The notes beneath the pieces are model-generated. The model had not been told where the DNA came from. It saw only the letters and a list, made by a program, of their open reading frames with translations, and did not search any database. Positions 16,742-26,460 of a stretch of 64,000 nucleotides of DNA are shown here, piece after piece. The stretch is taken from NCBI RefSeq assembly GCF_004519315.1, contig NZ_SOZE01000006.1, forward strand, positions 1 to 64,000, in the 5' to 3' direction. Within the stretch, counting starts at the first letter, position 1. Every line of letters starts with the position of its first letter. The position numbers were made by a program, and so were the translations under genes. The DNA comes from Mucilaginibacter psychrotolerans (GTDB lineage: Bacteria; Bacteroidota; Bacteroidia; Sphingobacteriales; Sphingobacteriaceae).

Positions 16742-18050
16742 ATATATAAGGCTCTTTATAATAGTATCTCTTACTGCAACCGCACTGGGTGCAAACGCAC
16801 AATCTACTGCAACTACCAGCTCGCCATATTCCAGGTATGGCCTTGGCGATCTCAGCTCCTCGGTTATGCCGCAGAACATCGGCATGGGCGGCATAGGTAC
16901 TGCTATTAATAAGATAAACAGCTACAACTACATCAACTTTTTAAACCCTGCCGCCTACTCATCCATGAATTATGTGGTGATAGATGCAGGCATCTCCAGC
17001 AATTTCAACACCCTTAGCAAAAGCGGGCAAAGCAACCAAACCAACTCCAGCTTCAGGCTTAGCCATATTGCCTTTGGCATACCGGTTTCAAAGCAATCGG
17101 CCATTAGTTTTGGCATGCGCCCTTACACCGAGTTGGGTTACAATTATCGCCAGCAACAAAGCAATTTTGGTACCGGCCTGCCGGCAGATACCAATACCGT
17201 TAACTACCTTTACCAGGGCGATGGCGGTTTAACAAAAGCTTACATTGGTTACGGCGTGCGCTTGTTCAAGCATCTATCTATCGGCGCCAACGCATCGTAC
17301 ATTTTCGGTAACCTTAAAGAAACCCGGTCTACCGAAGTGCCCGATCTGTACGGCACGCTTAACTCACGCATAGAAGAGAGCAATAGCATCAATGGCTTTA
17401 ACTACGATTACGGCGCGCAGTACAGCTTCGATTTTTCTGAAAAGAAGCACCTCGTATTCGGTTACTCGGCATCGGCAAATTCAAAGCTTAATACCCAAAA
17501 CAGCTATATCGTAAGTAGCTACTTTACCGAATCGGGCAGCGAAGGTGTTGCCACAGATAGCCTTATCAACCGTAAGGATGCAAAAGCAAAGATAAACCTG
17601 CCGCAGATAAACCACTTCGGCATCAGTTACCAGCACGATGGCAAATACATCATCGGTGCCGATTATAGCATAGGCAACTGGAGCTCGCTTACCGTGGCAG
17701 GCATAAACAAAGGCCTGCAAAACAGCAAAACACTTAATGTTGGCGGCCAGGTAACACCAAATATGTACTCGCTATCCAACTATTTTTCCAGGGTTGACTA
17801 CCGCTTTGGGCTGATATACGATCAGACTTACCTCAACGTAAACAACACCAATATAAAAAAGTATGCCGCCACATTTGGCATGGGCCTGCCCTTGCCACGT
17901 AACAATACCGCATTCTACAAAATAAACCTTGCGGCAGAGTACGGCAAACGCGGCACTTTAACTAACGGGCTGGTAAAAGAAAACTACATCAACTTACACC
18001 TGTCGTTTACGCTTAACGATCAGTGGTTTGTGAAGTATCGCTTCGATTAA
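16734..18050 (+). CDS. Outer-membrane beta-barrel protein, FadL/OmpP1-like
   Basis: A 438-residue exported barrel. The signal peptide ends at A-N-A-Q (about residue 23). The mature start S-P-Y-S-R-Y-G-L-G-D-L with a following G-M-G-G-I-G-T-A and L-N-P-A-A-Y pattern is the N-terminal signature of the FadL/aromatic-hydrocarbon-transport barrel superfamily as seen in Bacteroidota. The C-terminal strand ends in W-F-V-K-Y-R-F-D. The ligand is unknown. The ATG lies inside the end of coaX (eight-base overlap), giving translational coupling; lptC follows 11 bases later, so it sits among envelope-biogenesis genes. Confidence 0.8.
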   Translation: MIKYIRLFIIVSLTATALGANAQSTATTSSPYSRYGLGDLSSSVMPQNIGMGGIGTAINKINSYNYINFLNPAAYSSMNYVVIDAGISSNFNTLSKSGQSNQTNSSFRLSHIAFGIPVSKQSAISFGMRPYTELGYNYRQQQSNFGTGLPADTNTVNYLYQGDGGLTKAYIGYGVRLFKHLSIGANASYIFGNLKETRSTEVPDLYGTLNSRIEESNSINGFNYDYGAQYSFDFSEKKHLVFGYSASANSKLNTQNSYIVSSYFTESGSEGVATDSLINRKDAKAKINLPQINHFGISYQHDGKYIIGADYSIGNWSSLTVAGINKGLQNSKTLNVGGQVTPNMYSLSNYFSRVDYRFGLIYDQTYLNVNNTNIKKYAATFGMGLPLPRNNTAFYKINLAAEYGKRGTLTNGLVKENYINLHLSFTLNDQWFVKYRFD

Positions 18051-18061
18051 TATTCAGCCGC

Positions 18062-18637
18062 ATGCGCAGCAGGTTATTGGTATGTAAGATAGGGTTACCG
18101 GCATTGTTTATAGCGATGCTGTTGGTGGCCTGCGAAAACGATATCAATAAAATAAAAGCTTTAGCGGCTGCCGATTCTACCAAACCCATACAGCAAACTA
18201 CCGACATAGATTTAATTTACAGCGATTCGGCCCTGGTGAAATTCAGGCTGAACGCGCCGCTGATGATTGAATATATGATTGCCAAGCCGTATAAGGTGCT
18301 GCCAAAAGGAATCAGAATCACCTTTCTTGATAAAGATGCCAAACCGGCGGGGACAATAACCGCCGACTCAGCCCTTACCCGCAACGACGATAAATTCATT
18401 GAGTTTCATCATAATGTAGTAGCCACCAATGCCGAGGGCACGGTTTACAAATCAGAAGAACTTATCTGGGACATGGCCTTCAAACAAATTTATTCTAACA
18501 AGCAGGTGGAGATGACCAAGGTGGGTGGCGATATTATGCGGGGCACCAGCTTTAAAAGCGATGACGCGCTTAAGCACCCCATCTTCCAAAATGCCACCGG
18601 TACCATACACGTTAATGGCGATGGATTATCGCAATAA
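18062..18637 (+). CDS. lptC: LPS export protein LptC (lipoprotein form)
   Basis: LptC is the periplasmic bitopic component that passes lipopolysaccharide from the LptB2FG transporter to LptA. The product from ATG 18062 (191 residues) begins with a basic n-region, a hydrophobic core and L-V-A-C, so here it appears to be a lipoprotein, as is common in Bacteroidota. The body has the LptC/OstA beta-jellyroll pattern (Y-S-D-S-A-L-V-K-F-R-L, G-I-x-I-x-F-L-D, T-A-D-S-A). An upstream in-frame GTG at 18023 would overlap the preceding gene and spoil the signal peptide. An OstA/LptA-like protein is encoded at 28387-30933. Confidence 0.85.
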   Translation: MRSRLLVCKIGLPALFIAMLLVACENDINKIKALAAADSTKPIQQTTDIDLIYSDSALVKFRLNAPLMIEYMIAKPYKVLPKGIRITFLDKDAKPAGTITADSALTRNDDKFIEFHHNVVATNAEGTVYKSEELIWDMAFKQIYSNKQVEMTKVGGDIMRGTSFKSDDALKHPIFQNATGTIHVNGDGLSQ

Positions 18638-18737
18638 TTACCAGGATTAAGGGCGCAAAAAATTGTGCTATAGAATTTTAGTAAAAGTTGTATCTTGCGC
18701 CTCTTTTTGAGAAATATAAAATAGATATAAGAGTTAT

Positions 18738-20846
18738 ATGGGTATCATGGGTTACTTGCGGGATAGGATGGGAACAATCCTCGCAGTTTTTATTGGTTTT
18801 GCGCTTTTAGCGTTCGTTGCCGGCGAAGTTATTAAGTCGGGCAGTTCAATTTTCAGGGACAGCAGTTCCGAAATAGGCGAAGTGAATGGCTCTACCATCA
18901 GCTACAAAGAATTCAGCGAGAGGTTAGATTTATCTACCCGTCAGTTTCAGCAACAATCGGGCCAGGCCATCTCGCCGCAGATTACTACTTATTTGCAGGA
19001 AAGCACCTGGGGCCAGTTCCTCACCGACAAATTATTGAGCAAAGAGGTTGAGAAACTGGGTATCACCGTAGGCGATGCCGAAAGGCAGAACATGATCAGC
19101 GGTACCACGCCAGATCAGCAGATTATGCGCCAGTTTACCGATCAGCAAACCGGCCAATTCAGCCGCGAACGCTTGAACCAGTTCCTTACCTATATCCAAA
19201 GCCCGCAGGCAGATACCGCGCAGCTAAAACAGTGGGGTACTTTCCTTACCGAACTGATAAAGGATAAGAAAAGGCAAAAATACATGGCGCTGGTGAGCAA
19301 CGGCCTGTATGTAAACTCGCTTGATGCGCAAGATGATTACAACGGCAAAAACAAACTTGCCAATTTCAAATACACCGTGCTTGATTACGCATCCATACCG
19401 GATAACAAAGTTACCCTTACTGATGACGATTATAGTGCATACTATAACGATCACAAGCCCGAATTCAAAAACAAGCAGGAACTGCGCAGCTTCGATTACG
19501 TAAGCTTCAACGCAGCTCCTTCTAAAGAAGATACCCTGGCTATCAAAACACAGGCTGATAAGCTGGCTGCCGATTTCAAGGCGTCTACCAACGACTCATT
19601 ATTTGTGCAGATAAACTCCGTTAACAAAGCACCGCTCATTTTCCAGAAGAAAGGTCAGTTAGATCCGAAACTCGATTCGGTGATGTTCTCGGCAGAAAAA
19701 GGTTTCGTTTACGGCCCATACCTCTCAAACGGCTTCTACAAAATATCCAAATTGCTTGCTGTTAAAGTTGGCCCCGATTCGGTACAGGCGCGCCACATCC
19801 TTATCGATCCTAGCAAAGAGGGTGGTTTAGATAAAGCTTTAGCCAAGGCCGATTCTTTAAAGAAACTATTGGCAGGAGGCAAAACGTTCGCCGAGCTTGC
19901 TAAAGATTTTTCTACTGACAGGTCATCGGGCGAAAAGGGCGGCGACTTAGGTACTTTTGGCCGTAATACCATGATACCTGCTTTCGACGATGCAGTTTTT
20001 GATGGCAAAGCCGGCGAGATAAAGGTACTCACCACCCAATTTGGCGTTCACCTTATAGAGATACAGAAGCAGATAGGCGCATCTAAAGTAGTTAAGATAG
20101 CTACTGTAGACAAGCAGTTGGAGCCTAGCCAAAAAACACAGAACGAAGTTTACAACAAATCGCAAGCTTTTCTGGGCGGCTTAACCAAAGACAACTTTGC
20201 GGAACAAGCCAAAAAAGCAGGCTTAACCGTTAAAAAAGCAGAAGACATTACCGGCACATCGGCATCTCTGCCAGGCCTGGATAACGCACGTGCTTTTGTT
20301 AAATGGGCTTTCAAAGCCGAAAAAGGCGATTTCTCTGAAGAAGTTTTCCCAATTGGCGATCAGTACGTAGTTGGCTCGCTTACCGAGATAAAACCTGTTG
20401 GCTACTTAAGCCTGGATGCTGTTAAGAAGCAAATAGAGCCTGCCGTAAGAAACATCGTAAAAGGTAAGATGCTTGCCGAAAAGCTTGCAGCTGCCACGAG
20501 CGGCGCAAACAACATAGATCAGGTTGCTACAAAAGCAGGTAGCAAAGTAGTACCGGTGCAAAACATCGTGTTGGCTAACCCAGTTATACCAGGTTCTGGC
20601 CCCGAGTATAAGCTTATCGGTACCATCTTCGGTTCTAAACCGAATGTACTGTCTAAGCCTGTAGCAGGTACAGCGGGCGTTTATGTTTTCACGCTGGAGA
20701 GCTTTATCAACCCGGCTACTTTAACCAATGCCGTTAGGGAGAAACAAACCCTTGGCCAGACGTTAACGCAACGTGCCGATGGGCAGGTGCTTGATGCGCT
20801 GAAAGATAAGGCGAATGTAAAAGATAACCGCGCTAAGTTCTTATAA
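18738..20846 (+). CDS. PpiD-like membrane-anchored peptidyl-prolyl isomerase/chaperone
   Basis: A 702-residue periplasmic foldase. One N-terminal transmembrane segment (about 12-32) anchors it, followed by a SurA_N-type chaperone domain (E-V-N-G-S-x-I-S-Y-K-E-F) and a parvulin rotamase domain at about 347-448 (Q-A-R-H-I-L-I-D, F-A-E-L-A-K-D-F-S-T-D, G-G-D-L-G-x-F, H-L-I-E-I). Size and layout match PpiD rather than SurA. It assists folding of newly secreted envelope proteins. TATCTTG at 18691-18697 is a possible -7 promoter element. A strong terminator follows, so it is monocistronic. The SurA-like protein at 32478-33914 is a second foldase in the window. Confidence 0.9.
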   Translation: MGIMGYLRDRMGTILAVFIGFALLAFVAGEVIKSGSSIFRDSSSEIGEVNGSTISYKEFSERLDLSTRQFQQQSGQAISPQITTYLQESTWGQFLTDKLLSKEVEKLGITVGDAERQNMISGTTPDQQIMRQFTDQQTGQFSRERLNQFLTYIQSPQADTAQLKQWGTFLTELIKDKKRQKYMALVSNGLYVNSLDAQDDYNGKNKLANFKYTVLDYASIPDNKVTLTDDDYSAYYNDHKPEFKNKQELRSFDYVSFNAAPSKEDTLAIKTQADKLAADFKASTNDSLFVQINSVNKAPLIFQKKGQLDPKLDSVMFSAEKGFVYGPYLSNGFYKISKLLAVKVGPDSVQARHILIDPSKEGGLDKALAKADSLKKLLAGGKTFAELAKDFSTDRSSGEKGGDLGTFGRNTMIPAFDDAVFDGKAGEIKVLTTQFGVHLIEIQKQIGASKVVKIATVDKQLEPSQKTQNEVYNKSQAFLGGLTKDNFAEQAKKAGLTVKKAEDITGTSASLPGLDNARAFVKWAFKAEKGDFSEEVFPIGDQYVVGSLTEIKPVGYLSLDAVKKQIEPAVRNIVKGKMLAEKLAAATSGANNIDQVATKAGSKVVPVQNIVLANPVIPGSGPEYKLIGTIFGSKPNVLSKPVAGTAGVYVFTLESFINPATLTNAVREKQTLGQTLTQRADGQVLDALKDKANVKDNRAKFL

Positions 20847-20868
20847 GCTAAATTTAAAGTAATTTTGC

Positions 20869-20906
20869 ATCCGGCAACAGCGTTATACTGTTGCCGGATT
20901 TTTTTT
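20869..20906 (+). terminator. Intrinsic terminator after the ppiD-like gene
   Basis: A perfect 12-base-pair stem (20869-20880 with 20888-20899) with a seven-base loop is followed by eight T residues. It lies 23 bases after the stop. A TAATTTTG box at 20860-20867 abuts its 5' side (see findings). Confidence 0.92.
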
Positions 20907-20930
20907 GCTTATAAACAGAACAAATACGCC

Positions 20931-21446
20931 ATGGAAATACAGGAGAATTTCATCAATAAAGTTGCGCAAAGCGGCCTGGTTACGCTGGATCCCGCCCAGT
21001 TTTATACGCAAGGCGAGCGTGTGGTGTACGATATAAAGGATAATTTATTCCATGGGCTGATGCTGCGCGAAAAGGATTTTCGCGAATTTGTAAAGGAGCA
21101 CAATTGGGCCCAGTACCAGGATAAGCTGGTGGCGGTAAACTGTAGTGCCGATGCCATTGTGCCGGCATGGGCTTATATGCTGCTGGCCAACCGTATGGCT
21201 CCCTATGCTAAAGAAGTTGTTTTTGGTGATGCCGAAGTACTGGAAACCGTTTTGTTCATCAAACAGATAGCGGCTATGGATGCAACTCAATACGCCGGGC
21301 AACGCCTGGTAATAAAAGGTTGCGGGGATATACCAGTGCCGGTATCTGCCTACGTAGAGCTCACCAAAATACTCACACCGGTTGCAAAAAGCATTATGTT
21401 TGGCGAGCCTTGTTCAACTGTACCTATTTATAAGCGGCGCGATTAA
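20931..21446 (+). CDS. DUF2480 family protein
   Basis: A soluble 171-residue protein matching my recollection of DUF2480, a Bacteroidota/Chlorobi family of unknown function. Recognisable features are the early F-I-N-K-V-A-Q-S-G-L-V-T-L-D segment, the W-A-x-Y motif, and the C-terminal K-G-C-G-D-I-P-V-P-x-x-A-Y followed by G-E-P-C-S-T-V-P-I-Y-K-R; the G-E-P-C-S-x-V-P ending resembles gamma-glutamyl/ferredoxin-type small proteins only superficially. The ATG at 20931 is used because the longer frame from 20865 runs through the terminator. Function should not be guessed. Confidence 0.85.
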   Translation: MEIQENFINKVAQSGLVTLDPAQFYTQGERVVYDIKDNLFHGLMLREKDFREFVKEHNWAQYQDKLVAVNCSADAIVPAWAYMLLANRMAPYAKEVVFGDAEVLETVLFIKQIAAMDATQYAGQRLVIKGCGDIPVPVSAYVELTKILTPVAKSIMFGEPCSTVPIYKRRD

Positions 21447-21490
21447 ACCCTTGGTGCACAATACGGTCTATTGGGTTCTAAATAGAATAA

Positions 21491-22276
21491 ATGAAAAAAT
21501 ACTATATTGTGCTATTGCTGCTGGCAGTTTTCGCTATGGCACGTGCCCAGGAAGCCCAAAAGACCGACGAGGTTGCTTTCCAGGCAGGGGAGCAAATTAC
21601 CTATAAACTAAAATATGGCATATTCAGTGCTGCTGAAGCGGTAATAAAGGTAGAGAACAGCGCACAGAAATTCGACGGTAAACCCGCGTTACGCATCTAC
21701 TCAACCGCAACTACGCTGGGCACCTTCAATTTACTGTTTAAGGTGCGTAATCAATACCAAACTTTTATAGATCCGCATACCCTGTTACCCTATTATTATT
21801 CTGAAGAGCGCAAGGAAGGTGGCTACAAACATTCAGACAAAGTGATATTTGATCATGATAAGGGCGAGATAACCGCTAACAGTGGCAAATACCCGTTCAG
21901 CGGCAGTGTTTTCGATTTCCTGTCGGCGTATTATTTTGCGCGCAACGTAGATGTTTCGGGCCTTAAAATAAATGATAAGCTGGACATGCGTTACTTTTTG
22001 GAGGATGGCATCCACACGCTCACCATCACCTACCTGGGCAAAGAGCAGGTAAAATGCGGGCTGGGCACCTTCAATTGTTTAAAATTCAACCCAACTATTA
22101 TCCCGGGGCGCATCTTCCGCAAAAATAGTAAGCTATATTTGTGGATCACTGATGATAAGAACCGTATCCCCGTTAAAGCCCACGTAGAACTGATTGTTGG
22201 TAGCCTGGTAATGGATTTGACACAAGCAAGCGGGCTCAAATATGCTTTAAACCCGGTAAAGAAAAATGATGATTGA
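21491..22276 (+). CDS. Secreted DUF3108 protein
   Basis: A 261-residue exported protein: signal peptide to A-R-A-Q (about 19), then a single beta-rich domain with the DUF3108 pattern (F-Q-A-G-E-Q-I-T-Y-K-L-K-Y-G at the start, L-R-I-Y-S-x-A-x-T-x-G in the first third, L-G-T-F-N-C-L-K-F-x-P towards the end, then W-I-T-D-D-x-N-R-I-P-V). The family is periplasmic, of unknown function, and has been thought to resemble lipoprotein-localisation folds. It overlaps the next gene by 11 bases, indicating translational coupling. Confidence 0.85.
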   Translation: MKKYYIVLLLLAVFAMARAQEAQKTDEVAFQAGEQITYKLKYGIFSAAEAVIKVENSAQKFDGKPALRIYSTATTLGTFNLLFKVRNQYQTFIDPHTLLPYYYSEERKEGGYKHSDKVIFDHDKGEITANSGKYPFSGSVFDFLSAYYFARNVDVSGLKINDKLDMRYFLEDGIHTLTITYLGKEQVKCGLGTFNCLKFNPTIIPGRIFRKNSKLYLWITDDKNRIPVKAHVELIVGSLVMDLTQASGLKYALNPVKKNDD

Positions 22277-22832
22277 AGTAGGAAGCGTTTTACTGCACGA
22301 AGATGTAGTAAAAGAGAATTTTGTTTGCAACCTTAATAAGTGCAAAGGTGCGTGTTGCCTGGAAGGCGATTCTGGTGCGCCCCTCAACCACGATGAGTTG
22401 GGTATTTTAGCAGAGATATACCCCAAGGTAAAACCCTTCATGACGGCAAAAGGCATCGCCACCATTGAAAGGGAGGGCACCCACGTTACCGATTTTGACG
22501 GAGATTACACCACTCCTTGCGTAGATACCAATAAAGAATGCGCTTACGTTACCTGGGAAAACGGCATTACTAAATGCGCCATAGAGAAAGCGTACGAACA
22601 GGGCGAAATAAGCTGGCAAAAACCCATATCCTGCCACCTCTATCCCATCCGTATAACGGCCTACCCCGAGTTTGATGTGCTGAATTACGACCGATGGAGC
22701 ATATGCAGCCCTGCCTGCAGCTTTGGCGACCAGTTGAAAGTAAAAGTACACGAGTTTTTAAAAGGCCCGCTTATACGAAAATACGGCGAAGAATGGTACC
22801 GCGAGCTGGAAGACTTCGTTGCCGGAATCTAA
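22266..22832 (+). CDS. DUF3109 cysteine-rich protein
   Basis: 188 residues with ten cysteines: C21, C26, C30, C31, C85, C92, C104, C123, C147 and C151. The N-terminal C-x4-C-x3-C-C block (F-V-C-N-L-N-K-C-K-G-A-C-C) and the later C-H-L-Y-P and C-S-P-A-C motifs identify the DUF3109 family, related to YkgJ-type zinc/iron-binding cluster proteins. It probably binds an iron-sulfur cluster or zinc; the reaction is unknown. The start is ATG 22266 or 22269, inside the end of the DUF3108 gene. There is no signal peptide, so it is cytosolic. Confidence 0.85.
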   Translation: MMIEVGSVLLHEDVVKENFVCNLNKCKGACCLEGDSGAPLNHDELGILAEIYPKVKPFMTAKGIATIEREGTHVTDFDGDYTTPCVDTNKECAYVTWENGITKCAIEKAYEQGEISWQKPISCHLYPIRITAYPEFDVLNYDRWSICSPACSFGDQLKVKVHEFLKGPLIRKYGEEWYRELEDFVAGI

Positions 22833-22924
22833 AATATTAACAGGTTTGTATATAACCTTATACCTCCATTTTCGATTATTTTGGTAATATTGCAATAAAT
22901 AATTGCTTACTCCAATATTCGTTA

Positions 22925-24061
22925 ATGAAAAAAGCTTTAATCACAGGCATAACAGGTCAGGACGGCGCATACTTAGCTGAATTTTTATTGAAAAAAGGAT
23001 ATGAAGTGCACGGTGTAAAACGCAGGTCGTCTTCATTTAATACCGATAGGATAGACCACCTGTACCACGATCCACACGAAAAAGGCGTTAAGCTGCACCT
23101 TCATTACGGCGACTTAACCGATTCTACCGGCTTAATAAGGCTGATACAAGAGATACAACCAGACGAGATTTATAACCTTGGAGCCCAAAGCCACGTTAAG
23201 GTAAGTTTCGACACCCCGGAATATACCGCCAACGCAGATGGTATTGGTGTGCTGCGCATACTGGAAGCCATCAGGCTTTTAGGCCTTACCCAAAAAACCC
23301 GCATTTATCAGGCATCAACATCAGAGCTTTATGGTTTAGTACAAGCCGTACCGCAAAGCGAAGAAACACCGTTTTATCCGCGTTCGCCCTATGCGGTGGC
23401 CAAACTTTACGGCTACTGGATAATTGTAAACTACCGCGAAGCATACGGCATGTACGCCTGCAACGGTATATTGTTCAACCACGAAAGCCCAATACGTGGC
23501 GAAACTTTCGTAACCCGTAAAATTACCCGTGCGGTTGCCAAAATAGCCTTAGGCCTGCAAAGCTGCCTATTCGTGGGCAACTTATCCGCCCAGCGCGATT
23601 GGGGCCACGCAAAAGATTACATAGCGGCCATGTGGCTTATTTTGCAGCAGGATAAACCGGAGGATTTTGTAATTGCTACCGGTGTTACCACTACCGTAAG
23701 GGAATTCATCAAGATGGCCTTTTTGGAGCTCGGCGTAGAGGTAGAATTCAGCGGGAAAGAAGAGAACGAAAAAGGCGTGATTATAGACGTAAACCAGGAG
23801 AAAGTACAAAAACTGGGTCTTAACTACGCAGCCCTGCACCCCGGCCAAACTGTGGTAAAAGTAGATCCTAAATACTTTAGGCCTACCGAGGTTGACCTGC
23901 TTATAGGCGACCCCACAAAAGCTAAGGAGAAACTAGGCTGGGTACCTAAGTACGACCTGGCAGCATTGGTAGAAGACATGGTACATTCTGACCTTGACCT
24001 GGCCAAGAAAGATGAACACTTGCGCAAAGGCGGTTATAAAACGTTGAATTATTTCGAATAG
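22925..24061 (+). CDS. gmd: GDP-mannose 4,6-dehydratase
   Basis: Converts GDP-D-mannose to GDP-4-keto-6-deoxymannose, the entry to GDP-fucose, rhamnose and perosamine-type sugars for surface glycans. It is a 378-residue short-chain dehydrogenase with NADP-binding G8-x-x-G11-x-x-G14, catalytic T132/S133-E134 region (A-S-T-S-E-L-Y-G) and Y156-x-x-x-K160. The R-D-W-G-H-A-K-D-Y motif is intact. In the N-H-E-S-P-x-R-G-E motif the residue I remember as usually arginine is Ile190. No fcl/GDP-fucose synthase lies nearby. A Wzi/RemB-like barrel follows 24 bases later, consistent with cell-surface polysaccharide work. Confidence 0.95.
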   Translation: MKKALITGITGQDGAYLAEFLLKKGYEVHGVKRRSSSFNTDRIDHLYHDPHEKGVKLHLHYGDLTDSTGLIRLIQEIQPDEIYNLGAQSHVKVSFDTPEYTANADGIGVLRILEAIRLLGLTQKTRIYQASTSELYGLVQAVPQSEETPFYPRSPYAVAKLYGYWIIVNYREAYGMYACNGILFNHESPIRGETFVTRKITRAVAKIALGLQSCLFVGNLSAQRDWGHAKDYIAAMWLILQQDKPEDFVIATGVTTTVREFIKMAFLELGVEVEFSGKEENEKGVIIDVNQEKVQKLGLNYAALHPGQTVVKVDPKYFRPTEVDLLIGDPTKAKEKLGWVPKYDLAALVEDMVHSDLDLAKKDEHLRKGGYKTLNYFE

Positions 24062-24085
24062 AACAGAAGATCCATCGGCATTTAT

Positions 24086-25693
24086 ATGAAGAAAATTTTA
24101 TTCAGCAGTTTTGTATTGCTGGCTTCTTTCGGGCTTACCAAAGCACAATCTGTGTATCAGCCCTATAATTACCAGTTTTACCAGAAGCTGGATGCCGATG
24201 TTTACTCAACCAAAACGCGCGTACATTCGTCAATGAAACCCTTCTTTGCCGATGACTCGCTTTTGGCCACCCGCATGAACGCCCTGCTCAACTACGGTAT
24301 AGTGAAAAACGGGGCATATGCCAAAATATTCAACGAGCATTTAATCGATTATAAAAGCCCTTCATCAACTTTTTATGCCGATTTGCTGCCCGATTTCAAT
24401 ATTGGCCGCGATTTTACCGATAAAAAAACAACCCATTACAACTCGCTGGGTTTGCAAATTGGTGGTAGCGCGGGTAAGAAATTTACTTACAACGTTGCGG
24501 GCTATTTAAGCAACGCCAAATTCCCCGATTACCTTTCCACCTACATCAACCAGGTGGGCATTGTTCCGGGGCAGGCCTACGCACGCCGCTTAACCGATGA
24601 CGCCGACGCGTACAATTGGTCGTACATTACGGCAAATGTCTCGTACACGCCGGTAAAATTCATTAACATCAGTGCCGGGCGCGATAAAACTTTTATCGGC
24701 GATGGCTACCGTTCGGTGTTGCTGTCAGATAACACTTCGCCTTACCCCTTCTTTAGGGTAACGGCCAATGTGGGTAACGTAAAATACATGTCGATGTGGG
24801 CCTTGTTCGAGGATCCTGCAGCAACCAGCGATCATCAAATCAACCGCAAAAAGTTCGGCGTGTTTCATTATCTGGATTGGAACGTAAGCAACCGTTTATC
24901 ATTCGGGTTCTTCGATTCGGTAATATGGGCCAGCGAGGATGATTCCGGCCATGCACGTGGCTTCGATTTCAACTACATCAATCCCCTAATATTCTTACGC
25001 CCTGTAGAAGCGGCTAACGGTTCGCCCGATAACGCGCTGATAGGCCTTACCAGTAAATTGAAGGTGGTAGACGGACTTACACTATATGGCCAGTTTTCGT
25101 TGGATGAGTTCGAGTCGAAGAATTTTTTCCATAACCCGGGCAGCTACCGTAATAAATTCGGCTGGCAACTGGGCATCAGGGGTGCCGATCTATTCGGCAT
25201 TAAAAACCTGAATTACCTTGCCGAAACAAATTCTGCGAGGCCATATACCTACTCAGAGCGCGCATCGGTGCTTAACTACACCGCCAACAGCGAGCCACTT
25301 GCGCATCCCTTTGGTGCCAACTTCCGCGAGTATGTGGGCATGCTGAATTACTCTTACAAACGTTTCGATTTCTCCGGCGAGGGCGATTTTGGCCACTATG
25401 GTTTAGACATCAACAACCTCAACTACGGTAAAAACCCTTTCCTTAACTACCAAAACCCGGCAAAAACCGACGGCAACTACATAGGCCAGGGCTTAACCAC
25501 CAACATGGTTTACCTGCAGGGAAAGATAGCCTTTTTGCTGAACCCTAAATACAACCTGAGGCTGGAGCTTGGCGGCATCTACCGCACGGAAAAGAACACC
25601 GCCTTCAACGATAAAACCAGCATGCTTACTTTCGGCATCCGCAGCTCATTCCGCGATTTGCATACCGATCTGGCTAGCTTTAAGTCGCATTAA
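24086..25693 (+). CDS. Outer-membrane barrel, Wzi/RemB-like
   Basis: A 535-residue exported protein with a signal peptide ending T-K-A-Q (about 21), then a beta-barrel rich in aromatic strands. The internal I-S-A-G-R-D-K-T-F-I-G-D-G-Y-R-S segment and the N-Y-I-N-P-L-I-F-L-R-P-V-E motif are hallmarks I associate with Bacteroidota proteins annotated as capsule assembly Wzi family or gliding protein RemB. Wzi anchors capsule at the cell surface; RemB affects flavobacterial gliding. Which role applies is unclear. Its place after gmd favours surface polysaccharide. Confidence 0.75.
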   Translation: MKKILFSSFVLLASFGLTKAQSVYQPYNYQFYQKLDADVYSTKTRVHSSMKPFFADDSLLATRMNALLNYGIVKNGAYAKIFNEHLIDYKSPSSTFYADLLPDFNIGRDFTDKKTTHYNSLGLQIGGSAGKKFTYNVAGYLSNAKFPDYLSTYINQVGIVPGQAYARRLTDDADAYNWSYITANVSYTPVKFINISAGRDKTFIGDGYRSVLLSDNTSPYPFFRVTANVGNVKYMSMWALFEDPAATSDHQINRKKFGVFHYLDWNVSNRLSFGFFDSVIWASEDDSGHARGFDFNYINPLIFLRPVEAANGSPDNALIGLTSKLKVVDGLTLYGQFSLDEFESKNFFHNPGSYRNKFGWQLGIRGADLFGIKNLNYLAETNSARPYTYSERASVLNYTANSEPLAHPFGANFREYVGMLNYSYKRFDFSGEGDFGHYGLDINNLNYGKNPFLNYQNPAKTDGNYIGQGLTTNMVYLQGKIAFLLNPKYNLRLELGGIYRTEKNTAFNDKTSMLTFGIRSSFRDLHTDLASFKSH

Positions 25694-25807
25694 AAAAAAT
25701 CGTATTAGTCGGTTATTTTAATCGGCATATTGATTTTTTTTGGTAACATCGCGTTCATTTTAATGTCGATCGGTAATCGGCGTTATCTAAACCTTATCAA
25801 AGAAAAT

Positions 25808-26446
25808 ATGAAAAAATTTCTCCTATTTATCGGGATATCTGTATTCAGTATCCATGCCTTCGCGCAATTTGAAAGCTCTAAACAAATTTATGAAAGCCCT
25901 AAGTTGAAAGATGCCATTAAAACGCATAAACTTGTTGCAATACTGCCTTTTAAGGTGACCATATCCTATAAAAGGCCCCCTAAAAATTTTGATGCCGCAG
26001 CAAATCATGATCAGGAACTGAAATTGGGTAAAAGCATACAATCGAGCATGTACACTTATTTACTCAGAAAGGCAGATAACTACTCGGTTAGCTTTCAGGA
26101 CATAGAAAAAACCATGGTTTTATTAAACCGTGCAAAGTATACCGACAGCCTTGAAATACACACCAAGGACGAAATAGCAAAAGTATTGGGTGTGGATGCT
26201 GTAATATTTGGCACCTATGAACAGGAGACCACTAAATCTGAAGCAGGCGCTATAGTTACCACGGCGTTATTTGGCTTCAGCAAAACCGGGGAAGGCAGCA
26301 TTACCATGCAGATAGCCAACGGTAGCGACGGTGAACTTTTATGGCGTTATAATAAAAAGATGAACGAAGGCCTGCTGACGTCGACGGATGATGTGATAGA
26401 ACGCCAGATGAGGAAAATATCCAGAAACTTCCCGTATTCTAAATAA
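25808..26446 (+). CDS. Secreted CsgG/GNA1162-like protein
   Basis: From ATG 25808 (212 residues) there is a standard signal peptide ending A-F-A-Q. The longer frame from 25730 places this internally and is rejected. The mature part shows K-L-V-A-I-L-P-F-x-V near the start, a long helix S-I-Q-S-S-M-Y-T-Y-L-L, then V-S-F-Q-D-I-E-K-T-M-V-L-L and L-G-V-D-A-V-I-F-G-T-Y. This is the alpha/beta pattern of CsgG N-domain, TolB-N and GNA1162-like proteins that assemble at the outer membrane. It has no lipobox. A precise function is not assignable. It is followed by a bidirectional terminator. Confidence 0.7.
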   Translation: MKKFLLFIGISVFSIHAFAQFESSKQIYESPKLKDAIKTHKLVAILPFKVTISYKRPPKNFDAAANHDQELKLGKSIQSSMYTYLLRKADNYSVSFQDIEKTMVLLNRAKYTDSLEIHTKDEIAKVLGVDAVIFGTYEQETTKSEAGAIVTTALFGFSKTGEGSITMQIANGSDGELLWRYNKKMNEGLLTSTDDVIERQMRKISRNFPYSK

Positions 26447-26460
26447 AGGCAAGCAATTAT

